Positions 37,141-45,354 of a DNA stretch of 64,000 nt are shown in pieces; within the stretch, counting starts at the first letter, position 1, and the number at the start of each line of letters is the position of its first letter. Below the pieces are notes generated by a model. It was not told the origin of the DNA. It saw nothing but the letters and a program-made list of their open reading frames with translations, and did no database searches. Location of the stretch: contig CAIIXF020000005.1 in assembly GCA_903813345.2 (NCBI GenBank), positions 32,927,375-32,991,374 on the forward strand, given 5' to 3'. The translations under genes and the position numbers were made by a program. This DNA is from Owenia fusiformis. Its lineage: Eukaryota > Annelida > Polychaeta > Sabellida > Oweniidae.

Positions 37141-38285
37141 TACCCCAGGGAAAAATAAGTTTTACGCGTTCACCTAAAGAACGTGTAGCTTAACCTCTCT
37201 ATTGTTTTATTACAGGTGGCAGCGATCGTGACAATTTCGAAGACAAAAAGCTCTATATTAGCAATATTGAAATAGATTTATTGTTTTTGCATGTTACATA
37301 ATATAAGCTTATATATAGTTACAGTTTATAGCATGCTCTTTTTATTAATTTTGATATAAAAATGTTGCACTGCTGCCGCTGCAGATGTTTATTTCTTATG
37401 ATTATTTAGCAAATAGTTCACTCTATTGTGGTGAATACCTGTACATCTTTCAAAAGTGATACTACATGTACTAGTATTCCACGAATCCCCCCTGGCAAAT
37501 CCTGGCTACGGGCCTGAGATAAATAAAATAAACGAAATATTTGTTTTATTATATGACTGTCCAGCTTACATTCTCAATAATACTAAATATATAAAATTAT
37601 GATATAAATGAATGTCAGTGATAGAACTGAATGGGGGGCGATGAGATTCAGGCCCATAGTCAGTTTTTCTACATTTTGAGCAGTGAACATGTGCTTTTGG
37701 GCGAAAGTTTTCATTAGTTTTCATTGTTAAATGTGACCCCTGGAATTTTTCAAAAAGGTTTAGTTTCAGTGTGTTCAATGCTGAATGTTGATATTCATTT
37801 TGGAACACCACTACGACTGGTCACTGCACTATGGCCCGCTATTGCTCAAGTCATATAGTAAAATATAAGACTTCTAAACTAGAAGTTATACCCTTAGAAC
37901 AAGGTGGTTATTGTGGCTGCCTTGTTCTGCTTTTAGGGATTGCTTCACATGATGGATTTGATACATACACTTGTATTATAATCGGAAACAAACGTTTTAT
38001 ATTTGTCAAAACAATAAGTATAATTAAAATAACAAACAAAAGATTATTCATTAATCCATCAATTTCCCTGTTCAGCGGATGTTTGGCTACTTTAATTATG
38101 AGAAAGTCTAAAGATCACCCAGGACTCTGATTACAGCAGAAATCGTCTAAGACTCTGATTATAGAAAATATCGTCTCAGCCTTTCCTTTGATTACAGAGA
38201 TCGTCTAGGTTTTCACCTTCAGACCCACCTTGTGGATTGGGTGTATTATGAGCTTTCGAGAAATCAATGACAATATTTGCCCTTT
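37141..38285. other. No gene recognised; MITE end fragment at 37480-37516
   Basis: At 37480-37516 a solo right-hand end of the MITE family (CCCCCTGGCAAATCCTGGCT then ACGGGCCTG) is visible without its left part. The frame at 37831-38130 is hydrophobic and AT-driven, with no support. The rest is unremarkable. Confidence 0.5.
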
Positions 38286-38440
38286 CAGGCCCGTAGCCAT
38301 TTTCCAGTGATGGGGGCAGGGGTCCACATTAAACAACATTGGTCATCACTTAAGTTAAAAGAGCTCAGAATCATGAAAAACTGCACGATTTTAAATAAAC
38401 TTTGGAGAAAGGCGATGATTGAACCTCCCCCTTCAAATGC
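38286..38440. mobile_element. MITE, CAGGCCCGTAGCC family, truncated copy
   Basis: The left end CAGGCCCGTAGCC is followed by the family interior (GGTCCACATT, AAAACTGCACGATTTTAAA) and CCTCCCCCTTC, but the right TIR is missing or too diverged to see. Confidence 0.6.
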
Positions 38441-38875
38441 AATTGAGGTAAATTGCAATTCTATTCGAGGGTTGCCATTTGAATGAAAGAAAAGCATAAA
38501 TTAAATATAAAACTTCCCACACTTTCACGTCTTTGCCTCTCTTTGTTGGAATTCTTATTTTCTAATCCTTCAGGAAAAATCTAAATATATAAGGATATGT
38601 GACTTGATCTAGCGTATACCCCCAAAGGTCTCAAAAGTTTATAATTATTTTTGAAAAACCTCTCCCTTAGAAAGAATACCGGAGGAGGTGGAAATGGCTT
38701 CGAAACCCTAAAAGTTAATGTTACCAGAGACTTCAAAGCCCTTCAAAGTACACGCACGTTCGCGTATATGGATTGAATACTTCATGTGGCAAAAGTTCTA
38801 AACTAACTATCAAAACAAAACAAAGCATGCAATTCTATTGGCGATGCTGCCAGGCACACATGCACTCTTGGGAGC
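38441..38875. other. No gene recognised
   Basis: Flank of the Polinton-like insertion. Non-coding, no structure seen. Confidence 0.5.
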
Positions 38876-38881
38876 GTTACC
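38876..38881. repeat. 6-bp target-site duplication, left copy
   Basis: GTTACC directly before the AG terminus of the element. It matches 47189-47194 perfectly. Confidence 0.93.
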
Positions 38882-39092
38882 AGTAGATATAAAATGTCAG
38901 GTTCTGGCTCGCCACGGGCCGCCACGGGCCCGGGGCTTTCAAAATCTCTGAAGATGAGCAGGAGATATTGATGAGCAGGAGATAAATTAATTGAATGGGG
39001 ATTAGGAGATAAATTAATTGGATGGGGCTTTCATCTTAAATGGGTGAGAGATAAGATGCGCATGACATCATTGTTATCTTAAATGGGTGAGA
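38882..39092. repeat. Polinton-like left TIR
   Basis: Begins AGTAGATATAAAATGTCAGG. It is the reverse complement of 46982-47188 with a single 4-bp indel (AAAT present here at about 39038). It contains short direct repeats: GATGAGCAGGAGATA twice and AGGAGATAAATTAATTG twice, plus a GC-rich CCACGGGCCGCCACGGGCCC patch. Confidence 0.95.
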
Positions 39093-39140
39093 GATAAGAT
39101 GCGCATGACATCATTGTTATCTAAATGGGTGAGGACTGAA
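39033..39140. repeat. 43-bp tandem repeat at the inner edge of the left TIR
   Basis: The unit beginning ATCTTAAATGGGTGAGAGAT and ending in CATTGTT occurs at 39033-39075 and 39076-39118, followed by a diverged partial third copy from 39119. The right TIR carries one unit only, so expansion took place at the left end. Confidence 0.85.
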
Positions 39141-39582
39141 TTTTAAAACGGAAGCATAACAAATCAATAACACAACATTTTTGTTTGATATATACATTAT
39201 ATCCAATCTTAAATTTATTTTACAATTTTCTTTACAATTGATGTAATATTAACATTTTTAAGGTAGAAATGATAGATTCTACTACAAAATCCATGTTATT
39301 AGACACACTGAAAGTGTTTACAATTTCGTTCGGTAATGAATTATCTGCTTTCAAGATGCGCATGACATCATTGTTATCTAAATGGGTGAGGACTGAATTT
39401 TAAAACGGAAGCATAACAAATCAATAACAACATTTTTGTTTGATATATACATTATATCCAATCTTAAATTTATTTTACAATTTTCTTTACAATTGATGTA
39501 ATATTAACATTTTTAAGGTAGAAATGATAGATTCTACTACAAAATCCATGTTATTAGACACACTGAAAGTGTTTACAATTTC
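39096..39582. repeat. 230-bp direct duplication with templated 26-bp filler
   Basis: 39096-39327 and 39353-39582 are identical except for a 2-base indel. The right copy is the authentic 3' end of the protease gene plus its downstream region. The left copy is a fragment holding the last ~31 codons and the poly(A) signal region. The filler 39329-39354 is a perfect 26-bp copy of 41037-41062 inside the major-capsid-like gene, in the same orientation, and overlaps the second copy by AA. Confidence 0.93.
39469..39474 (-). promoter_or_regulatory. Polyadenylation signal after the protease gene
   Basis: AATAAA on the minus strand, 12 nt beyond the protease stop. It is the only gene-end signal at the end of the five-gene block and a likely shared 3' end for the late-type transcripts. 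The duplicated copy nearer the TIR carries the same hexamer. Confidence 0.5.
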
Positions 39583-39933
39583 ATCTAAACTATACCCTAA
39601 AGTTCTCAATAATATATACATGATACAATATTGTCCACAATTTGAACTGTTCAAACCTTGAACACGAATGGGATTTACAAACATTGCATCTCCATATTCT
39701 TTTAATCCATAAAACGTTTCTGTATGACCTAAGGAGTCAAAAAATTCAATTTGTGAATCTCTATAATAACATACCCAATGTTGCCCCATTTCATAGTGAG
39801 GTCTAGTATTTGCTATAAAACATTTTTTATCCATGATAATAGATGGTAATTGATCACTTGCAAATACTCCTAGAAATCTATGCTTAGTATCTGGATGATT
39901 TGATAAAATAAAACTTATATCTTGTGAATTCAT
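39487..39933 (-). CDS. Adenain/Ulp1-type cysteine protease (capsid maturation protease)
   Basis: 148 residues when started at the ATG at 39933, which follows the capsid gene's stop after one base. An in-frame ATG 13 codons upstream (39972) would overlap that gene and is less likely. The catalytic set of the C5/C48 protease clan is visible: His52 in GQHWVCYY, Asp66 in EFFDSLG, Gln92 as the oxyanion-hole residue and Cys99 in SSNCGQYC. The size is close to other Polinton and adenoviral proteases. The family cleaves capsid precursor proteins during virion maturation, which fits its place directly after the capsid gene. The final 31 codons are duplicated downstream (39232-39327) as a non-functional fragment. 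The gene itself is intact. Confidence 0.9.
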   Translation of the reverse strand: MNSQDISFILSNHPDTKHRFLGVFASDQLPSIIMDKKCFIANTRPHYEMGQHWVCYYRDSQIEFFDSLGHTETFYGLKEYGDAMFVNPIRVQGLNSSNCGQYCIMYILLRTLGYSLDEIVNTFSVSNNMDFVVESIISTLKMLILHQL

Positions 39934-39934
39934 A

Positions 39935-41281
39935 TTAGTACTGAATAATATTGCGGGATGCGTCAACCTCAAATTTTCCCGGAAATGTTGCCATTAAAAT
40001 AATGTTTAATGATTCAGGTGTTGCCTCAGAAAAATGAATGTCAAGTTTTACATTTCCCTTTTTAAACAATGGAAGAATTTCACCATCTGAATATGTGTCT
40101 TTATAGCCTATATCAAACTTAAAGATACAAAAACCAGATTTAAAATCATCTATGCTTATATTTAACCCATCATTGTGTTCAAGATCTGAAAACAATTGTG
40201 TAAACTCATGAACATATTTGTCTTGTGAATCATTTGAGCCAAACTTAGGTTGAAATGCTCTAAATGGAGTAGGGACATTATCTACTGAAATTTCAACATA
40301 TGAAGTGTTTGCATGAATGAAATTGTAAGGATTAAGTTTATAGTTTCCTTGATATGCTGCATTTTTCACAATGACACAATACAATCGTGTAGGTACACGT
40401 CCTTGAAATAAATCATCTTGATTAAAAGAATATATATTACTAGGTAATGAGAGTACTTTCATTTCATTTCTATCATAAGTATATACAGCATTTCTCTCCT
40501 GTAATTCAGTATTATATGCTTGTAAAATACCATTTGAAACTGTAATCATTGGAACTTCTAAATGTACATCTAAAAGTTTGACTTTATATTGTTCATTTGA
40601 ATCAGTCATAAGTCTAAAACTGTTTTTTGTATGATTTAGTTTTATCTTCACTTCAACACCATTAATGAGGTATTTGTTGATGCTGAAGATATCTTCATGA
40701 AATTTACATTCCATATCAACTACTTTTCCACCTTGAGTTTTCACAAATCTTTGTGTTAGTCCCATGTTGTTAGAGCCTTGTCCCAGAGGTTTTGTTGCAT
40801 CCATTCCATTAGGTGGATATATCCCACTGTCCATATAAAACAGACATGCCGTACCTTCAGATTCTAATTTTCCTTTACTAGATGTTAACAATGTTTTCAA
40901 CATACTTTTATAAGGATAGTTTAAGACAGATGATGCCATGTTATTTTGTTGTAATGATATCTCAACCTCACTCCATAAAGAATGAATCCAATTATTTATT
41001 GGTCCATATGAATCATAATCTGTCAAATCCACATATTTCGGTAATGAATTATCTGCTTTCAATACCTGCGCTTTGACAGATAGCTTTACATTTTGAAGAT
41101 CTATAAACTGTGAAGTGTTGTTTGGTAAGATGAACTCTATTGGAGACTCACTGTCTATTGGATTGATAGGTCTGTACTCAACATAGTTCCTTCTAACAAC
41201 ACTACTTTCTGTTGGAGGTGTGTTAAATAACTGTAATTTCCCATTCATTACATCAGCACTGTTCATGAGTTTATATGCCAT
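39935..41281 (-). CDS. Putative major capsid protein (double jelly-roll type)
   Basis: 448 residues, intact. The amino-terminal part has the pattern seen in Polinton-type and related capsid proteins: an early Tyr/Pro region (YVEYRPINP), then a motif around IEFILPNN-x-SQFIDLQNV leading into alternating beta strands. The whole protein is rich in Asn, Tyr and beta-branched residues, consistent with stacked jelly-roll domains. There are no signal peptide or membrane segments. From memory it resembles invertebrate proteins catalogued as F54H12.2-like. It is shorter than the ~600-residue capsids of many Polintons. It starts 21 nt after the basic-protein gene, and its stop is separated from the protease start by one base. 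Fold assignment is by style and gene context, not structure prediction. Confidence 0.75.
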   Translation of the reverse strand: MAYKLMNSADVMNGKLQLFNTPPTESSVVRRNYVEYRPINPIDSESPIEFILPNNTSQFIDLQNVKLSVKAQVLKADNSLPKYVDLTDYDSYGPINNWIHSLWSEVEISLQQNNMASSVLNYPYKSMLKTLLTSSKGKLESEGTACLFYMDSGIYPPNGMDATKPLGQGSNNMGLTQRFVKTQGGKVVDMECKFHEDIFSINKYLINGVEVKIKLNHTKNSFRLMTDSNEQYKVKLLDVHLEVPMITVSNGILQAYNTELQERNAVYTYDRNEMKVLSLPSNIYSFNQDDLFQGRVPTRLYCVIVKNAAYQGNYKLNPYNFIHANTSYVEISVDNVPTPFRAFQPKFGSNDSQDKYVHEFTQLFSDLEHNDGLNISIDDFKSGFCIFKFDIGYKDTYSDGEILPLFKKGNVKLDIHFSEATPESLNIILMATFPGKFEVDASRNIIQY

Positions 41282-41302
41282 TTTTAATTATTTGAGTTGA
41301 AT

Positions 41303-41668
41303 TTACTTTTTTCTTTTCTGTGATGTCTTTGTTGACCTACGTTTGTATTCCTGTGGAGATTTCTTATTGACTGAAGACTTACTATTGCGTTTGCTTTTAT
41401 ATACACGTTTTTTCTTTCTAATTGTATCACGTGACTCGTTTGACTCGTGTGACTCGTGTGACTCGTTTGAGTGCTGTCTTTTAAGTGTAGCTTTTGCTCT
41501 CTCAACGACAGCTTGCATTGGAGATATTATTTGTTTCGGTTCATCTTTAATATCATCTTCACTTATCCAACCTCTTCCTGTTTGAGATACTTTCAATCTA
41601 TTCTGTCTACCAGCTCTAATAAGTTTCAACCAGTGTTCTGGTCTGTCTACATATGGTACTAATTTCAT
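41303..41668 (-). CDS. Small basic protein, putative core/DNA-condensing protein
   Basis: 121 residues if started at the ATG that overlaps the preceding gene's TGA in an ATGA arrangement (41668-41665). A start nine codons earlier (41695) is possible but overlaps more. The first ~45 residues (MKLVPYVDRPEHWLKLIRAG ...) look folded. The rest is Lys/Arg/Ser-rich with clusters such as RKKKR and KRRSTKTSQKRKK, plus a short Asn/His-Glu-Ser repeat. The charge and position beside the capsid genes suggest a virion core protein comparable in role to adenoviral basic core proteins, but there is no clear sequence match, so this is inference. Confidence 0.6.
   Translation of the reverse strand: MKLVPYVDRPEHWLKLIRAGRQNRLKVSQTGRGWISEDDIKDEPKQIISPMQAVVERAKATLKRQHSNESHESHESNESRDTIRKKKRVYKSKRNSKSSVNKKSPQEYKRRSTKTSQKRKK
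41425..41470. repeat. 9-bp tandem repeat TGACTCGTK inside the basic-protein gene
   Basis: Four consecutive units with K = T or G. On the minus strand they encode (Asn/His)-Glu-Ser triplets. The 9-bp period keeps the frame when unit number changes. Confidence 0.85.
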
Positions 41669-42081
41669 GATACTTGTTTCAAATGAAGTGTACACGTCAA
41701 AGGTTTGTCTTTAAATGACACAAGTGTGTTACCATTTCCTCTTATATAGACATGTATGCGATCAAACTCCCAATTCCCGACATCCTTGTATAATACTTGA
41801 TTAAAACTCAACCAAGAATAATCCTTTGGAATACGCCTTAAGATTGGTTGTACATTTCCATCAACAACACTTTCTATGCATAAATCACAAAACACATCTA
41901 AATACAATAATGCATCATTTGAATCCAATGGTGGTAACTGTATGTCAACAAGTCCTATTTTCCATTTTCCTTTAAGATAAAAGTATCTTGGTAACTTTAC
42001 AGTAAACTCTGATGCTGTATTATTGGGATAAATATTGGTTGAATCAGTGCTACTTAAATAAAAATAGATGTCTTTATCCAT
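41665..42081 (-). CDS. Minor-capsid (penton-like) protein, short form
   Basis: 138 residues, intact. The amino-terminal region has the motif order (Y)LSSTDS - YPNNTASEFTVKLP - LKGKWKIGLVDIQLP, which I recall from proteins encoded beside capsid genes in metazoan Polinton-like elements, where the consensus reads roughly FPxN...F...LP...L.G.WEVGL.EI.YP. Those proteins are usually longer, so this copy looks like a compact version holding about one jelly-roll. It starts 3 nt after the membrane-protein stop and ends in a TGA overlapping the next ATG. A role at capsid vertices is an inference from the family and gene order. Confidence 0.6.
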   Translation of the reverse strand: MDKDIYFYLSSTDSTNIYPNNTASEFTVKLPRYFYLKGKWKIGLVDIQLPPLDSNDALLYLDVFCDLCIESVVDGNVQPILRRIPKDYSWLSFNQVLYKDVGNWEFDRIHVYIRGNGNTLVSFKDKPLTCTLHLKQVS

Positions 42082-42084
42082 TGT

Positions 42085-42384
42085 TTAAACTGATGTACTA
42101 AAGTCTGTGTCACTATTTGATTTTTGTATTATCTCATATAACTTTGCAAACTTTGTTATATTATAGTCATGCTTTTGTTTTTTCAGATAATAAAACATCA
42201 ATATCATAAATGAAACACTTGTAGATCCAATTGCTAAATTACTAATTGATATTTCTTCAATTGCTAATATATTTGAAGGTGTTGAAGCACTTATTCGTGC
42301 TAATGATGTTGCATTTTCTTCTGCCAAGAGCACTTTAAAAATATGTACTAATATACAGTAGAACCTCACACTTTGATACTTCAT
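42085..42384 (-). CDS. Small membrane protein of the Polinton-like element
   Basis: 99 residues with a hydrophobic amino terminus (about residues 6-20, possibly a signal sequence) followed by a potential N-glycosylation site (NAT), a Ser/Ile-rich spacer, and a transmembrane segment at about residues 49-67 followed by a basic stop-transfer patch (KKQKHDY). The carboxy terminus ends TSV, which fits a class I PDZ ligand, though such a short match can be chance. No family is recognised. It is the first gene of the tightly packed five-gene block and has a TATA-like box ~33 nt upstream. Possible roles in envelope or membrane passage are speculative. Confidence 0.6.
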   Translation of the reverse strand: MKYQSVRFYCILVHIFKVLLAEENATSLARISASTPSNILAIEEISISNLAIGSTSVSFMILMFYYLKKQKHDYNITKFAKLYEIIQKSNSDTDFSTSV

Positions 42385-42417
42385 TGCTAAATAACAAAAA
42401 TGAGATGTACTTCAACA

Positions 42418-42425
42418 TTTATATA
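42418..42425 (-). promoter_or_regulatory. TATA-like box before the five-gene block
   Basis: TATATAAA on the minus strand, 33 nt before the ATG at 42384 and inside the ~100-nt gap after the integrase stop. The spacing would give a very short leader. It is the only sizeable gap between integrase and protease genes, so it is a natural promoter position. Confidence 0.45.
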
Positions 42426-42483
42426 AATATCAACATAACATAAAATAATGTTTTTCTATTTATTTTAAGTATAATATACAATA

Positions 42484-43581
42484 TTAAAAGGTTTTGATAT
42501 CCGTAGCTTTAACCCAAGAATCAAATTTCTTAGGCCAATATTTCCAATGTACCAAGTATTCTTTTTGACCTTGTTTTGTGCGTTGTTTTAAAACTTTTTC
42601 TATTTTATATAGATTGTCTTCATCAATATGCACACGTTGAAGCTCAGGTTGATAAAATGTTCCTTTAATCTCTTCACCTTCAAAATCTTTCAAGCGATAT
42701 AGAGGTAGACCTTGTCTGATGAATCGAGCAGCTATTTTGAAAATCTCTCCAGTCCAATGTTGATCATATTCTCTGGTAAAAACATGCCTTGCTTGTGTAA
42801 TTCTAACCTGAGCTCCAATAGGGAATTTGAAAATTTGCTTGGATTTGGTTTGACTTTTTATTATTGATTTAGGATAATACATACGCCACCAAATATTAAG
42901 CTCATCATCTTTAGAGACATCTTGGGGTGCTTTTTTAATACTTCTATGATGTGTAGCATTATAGCTTTTGACAAAGTCCTGTAAATTATCAATATATCTA
43001 AGATTTTGTTTATATGTGATGTATCTCATTATTTTCGTCTTCAATGTCTTAATAAAACGTTCAGAGTAATTTGCCTTGGAAGTATTACGCGTAACAAAAT
43101 GACGCACTCCCCATCTGCGTAACAATGTCTGTACACGTTTTGCACGGAATTCTTGACCAGCATCACTACGTATTACATCTGGTACTCTCCCTTCTTTAAA
43201 GATATCATCAAATGCATCTGCTACAGCTTGTCCAGTTTTATTCTTAAGTGGTCTGACAAATGCAAAACGGGACATGATATCAATGACAACTAAAATAAAA
43301 CGTATCCCATCATTCTCAGATGACATATTAGAGACATCCATTAAATCAGCATCCCATTGTTGATCAATGTAAGACACGTACACTTTGTTACGCCGAAACC
43401 GTCTTCTATATGGTCTTTGTAGACTATAAGCTTCCTGACTATCCAACCATTTTTTGACTTGGTAGTATGATACATCAAATCCAACTTTTTGTAAAGTTCT
43501 ATGTAATTTTTTAGGTCCACTAAAACTTGCTGGTTTAGAAGTATCATAATAATTCTTTTCTACATATTCTTTCCAAGACAT
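42484..43581 (-). CDS. Polinton-type integrase (DDE, rve) with chromodomain
   Basis: 365 residues, intact. The amino-terminal ~60 residues form a helix-rich region (LHRTLQKVGFDVSYYQVKKW) typical of Polinton integrases. The catalytic core shows Asp80 (WDADLMDVS), Asp140 (VIRSDAGQEF) and Glu174 (NYSERFIKTLK), with 33 residues between the last two, as in retroviral-type integrases. An SH3-like DNA-binding segment (GAQVRITQ ... GEIFKI) follows. A chromodomain closes the protein (residues ~324-364, YKIEKVLKQ ... YLVHWKYWPKKFDSWV), with the aromatic residues expected for a methyl-lysine cage. The enzyme would join the TIRs to target DNA, making the 6-bp duplication seen here. The chromodomain may bias insertion to marked chromatin. 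Confidence 0.95.
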   Translation of the reverse strand: MSWKEYVEKNYYDTSKPASFSGPKKLHRTLQKVGFDVSYYQVKKWLDSQEAYSLQRPYRRRFRRNKVYVSYIDQQWDADLMDVSNMSSENDGIRFILVVIDIMSRFAFVRPLKNKTGQAVADAFDDIFKEGRVPDVIRSDAGQEFRAKRVQTLLRRWGVRHFVTRNTSKANYSERFIKTLKTKIMRYITYKQNLRYIDNLQDFVKSYNATHHRSIKKAPQDVSKDDELNIWWRMYYPKSIIKSQTKSKQIFKFPIGAQVRITQARHVFTREYDQHWTGEIFKIAARFIRQGLPLYRLKDFEGEEIKGTFYQPELQRVHIDEDNLYKIEKVLKQRTKQGQKEYLVHWKYWPKKFDSWVKATDIKTF

Positions 43582-43633
43582 CTTTCCTCATAGACGTATA
43601 TTTTAATAATGTCCCAGGTATTGAAATTATACA

Positions 43634-43643
43634 TATATATATA
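43634..43643 (-). promoter_or_regulatory. TATATATA run before the integrase gene
   Basis: An alternating TA run directly after the ATPase stop (43644) and ~53 nt before the integrase ATG. A possible integrase promoter element, but simple AT repeats are common in this genome. Confidence 0.3.
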
Positions 43644-45248
43644 TCAACTGCTACTTTCAGAATTGCTTTCATCTTGATTATAATATTGTTCTTCATCAGT
43701 AAATTCTTCATTAGCATTGCTTTCATCATAATTATCAGACTTTTCTTCATCAGTAGATTCTTCATCTGAATTGTCTTCTTCATCTGTATCTATAAATAGC
43801 TCACTAAACTTATGTTCATTTTTCACAAGTATCTTTCTGATTGCAAGATCTCTAGAGACACCTCTCATTAACATATCATTTACTTCATCTACAATATTTC
43901 TGTGTAATACATTGTCTGCTAAACCAAATACTTGTTTTAAGACCTTCTTATAGTGCTTCATGAATATTTCCTTATCCATTTGTACAAGTTTCTTCTCAGC
44001 CTTTTCTATAGCCTCCTTTTCATTGTTTCCCCTATCTATATACTCCTTTACTTTATGATCATAATCCTTTTCATTATCATTTCTAGCCAGGTTCTTTAAA
44101 TATACAAATGTTTCATTTAATCTGAGATCATCATCTTCTTCTTCTTTATTTGTTTGTGCATTGGTTTCAATCTTCATTTTCTTGGTCGGATGACCTTGAC
44201 ACCAATTTTTAACATGATGTTGTAAATCATGAATACTCTCAAAGACTAAACCACAGTCATCACATGAGACCATATCGTCACATCCACAATGAGAGGAATA
44301 AGGTGACGTTCCAGTTTTTATATCATACATACTTGTACCCTCTGCATTTATTTGAGGTGTTTCTGGTACATGATTAGGTATATTTCCATTACTTTCAAGT
44401 TGTTGTGATTGTATTCCTCTGTTCAGACTTTGTTTTGATAATGGTTTTTGAAGCATTATATTTGAAGTTGTGGAAGGATTATACAATCTCATACTTTCAG
44501 GAGTTTCTTGCTTGAGGTCTACTAACAAGTAGCTGAAAGGTTGATGTGTAGCCTTTTCATATGCATCCAATAACTTGTGAGACTTCCCAGGATACATTTG
44601 ATGAGCCAAAACAGATATTTGTTGCCTATCTCTTGGGTTCTTATACAACACAATGTAGTGGGAATTTAAACTGAGAGTCCGACTTTCTCTACCACATGGG
44701 AACAAATTCTGCATCAAGCAAATGACACTTAGATTTCTATGATGTGATCCACGTGTATACAAATCAGCAATCCTTGTATCTTTTGATATATCACTCATTA
44801 AATCATCAAAGATCATCAAGTTCCTCTGATTCACATCTAAAAAATCTGGGTTACTCAATTCGTCTGGTATTCCCATCATAAACTCAATATTTGAGTTGAT
44901 TGTCTTGATGTTGTCATAAAGAGGTTGCCATTGACTGTAACACCATATGATTTTTTGCGGTGTTGGAGATATTGTAGTATCAGCATGGTCAATCAGTTCC
45001 TTTATATATGTAGATTTTCCAGAACCTGTCGGTCCAACCACCATCATGGTAAATGGATGGTAGAGCACTTTTGATTTTGTTGATGTCATAGCTGGAATTG
45101 TTGAATAAATTCCCATGTCATGTTGTCTATTAGGTGAGTTTATGATGCTTTTCTGCAATGCATGGTCTATTCTTTTATGACGATACATACTGGTTGCATG
45201 ACTAAATGTCTTTCCACACTCACAGGAATAAGAAGAAATTTTAGACAT
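43644..45248 (-). CDS. Packaging ATPase (FtsK/HerA, A32-like) with two zinc fingers
   Basis: 534 residues from the Met at 45248, chosen because a zinc finger follows at once. The frame is open to an ATG at 45362 that is formed by a minisatellite unit. In order: C2H2-type finger (residues 8-28, CECGKTF...H...H), Walker A GPTGSGKST (72-80), Walker B LMIFDD (144-149), the family-typical RGSHHRN and MQNLF motifs (166-183), a second finger of C2HC type (329-350), a charged Lys/Glu helix region, and an acidic tail of Asp/Glu/Ser/Asn repeats (EEDNSDEESTDEEKS). The ATPase core matches genome-packaging enzymes of Polintons and related DNA viruses. The long carboxy extension is unusual. It is the first gene after the GTGAAC array. 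Confidence 0.92.
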   Translation of the reverse strand: MSKISSYSCECGKTFSHATSMYRHKRIDHALQKSIINSPNRQHDMGIYSTIPAMTSTKSKVLYHPFTMMVVGPTGSGKSTYIKELIDHADTTISPTPQKIIWCYSQWQPLYDNIKTINSNIEFMMGIPDELSNPDFLDVNQRNLMIFDDLMSDISKDTRIADLYTRGSHHRNLSVICLMQNLFPCGRESRTLSLNSHYIVLYKNPRDRQQISVLAHQMYPGKSHKLLDAYEKATHQPFSYLLVDLKQETPESMRLYNPSTTSNIMLQKPLSKQSLNRGIQSQQLESNGNIPNHVPETPQINAEGTSMYDIKTGTSPYSSHCGCDDMVSCDDCGLVFESIHDLQHHVKNWCQGHPTKKMKIETNAQTNKEEEDDDLRLNETFVYLKNLARNDNEKDYDHKVKEYIDRGNNEKEAIEKAEKKLVQMDKEIFMKHYKKVLKQVFGLADNVLHRNIVDEVNDMLMRGVSRDLAIRKILVKNEHKFSELFIDTDEEDNSDEESTDEEKSDNYDESNANEEFTDEEQYYNQDESNSESSS

Positions 45249-45354
45249 GTTGACTCGTCTAATGATAACAGTTAAATGATAGTATGTTTGAGGTATCCTT
45301 GTTAAATAATCAAACCATGATTTAAACTTAGATAAATGTTGATGTAATACATAA

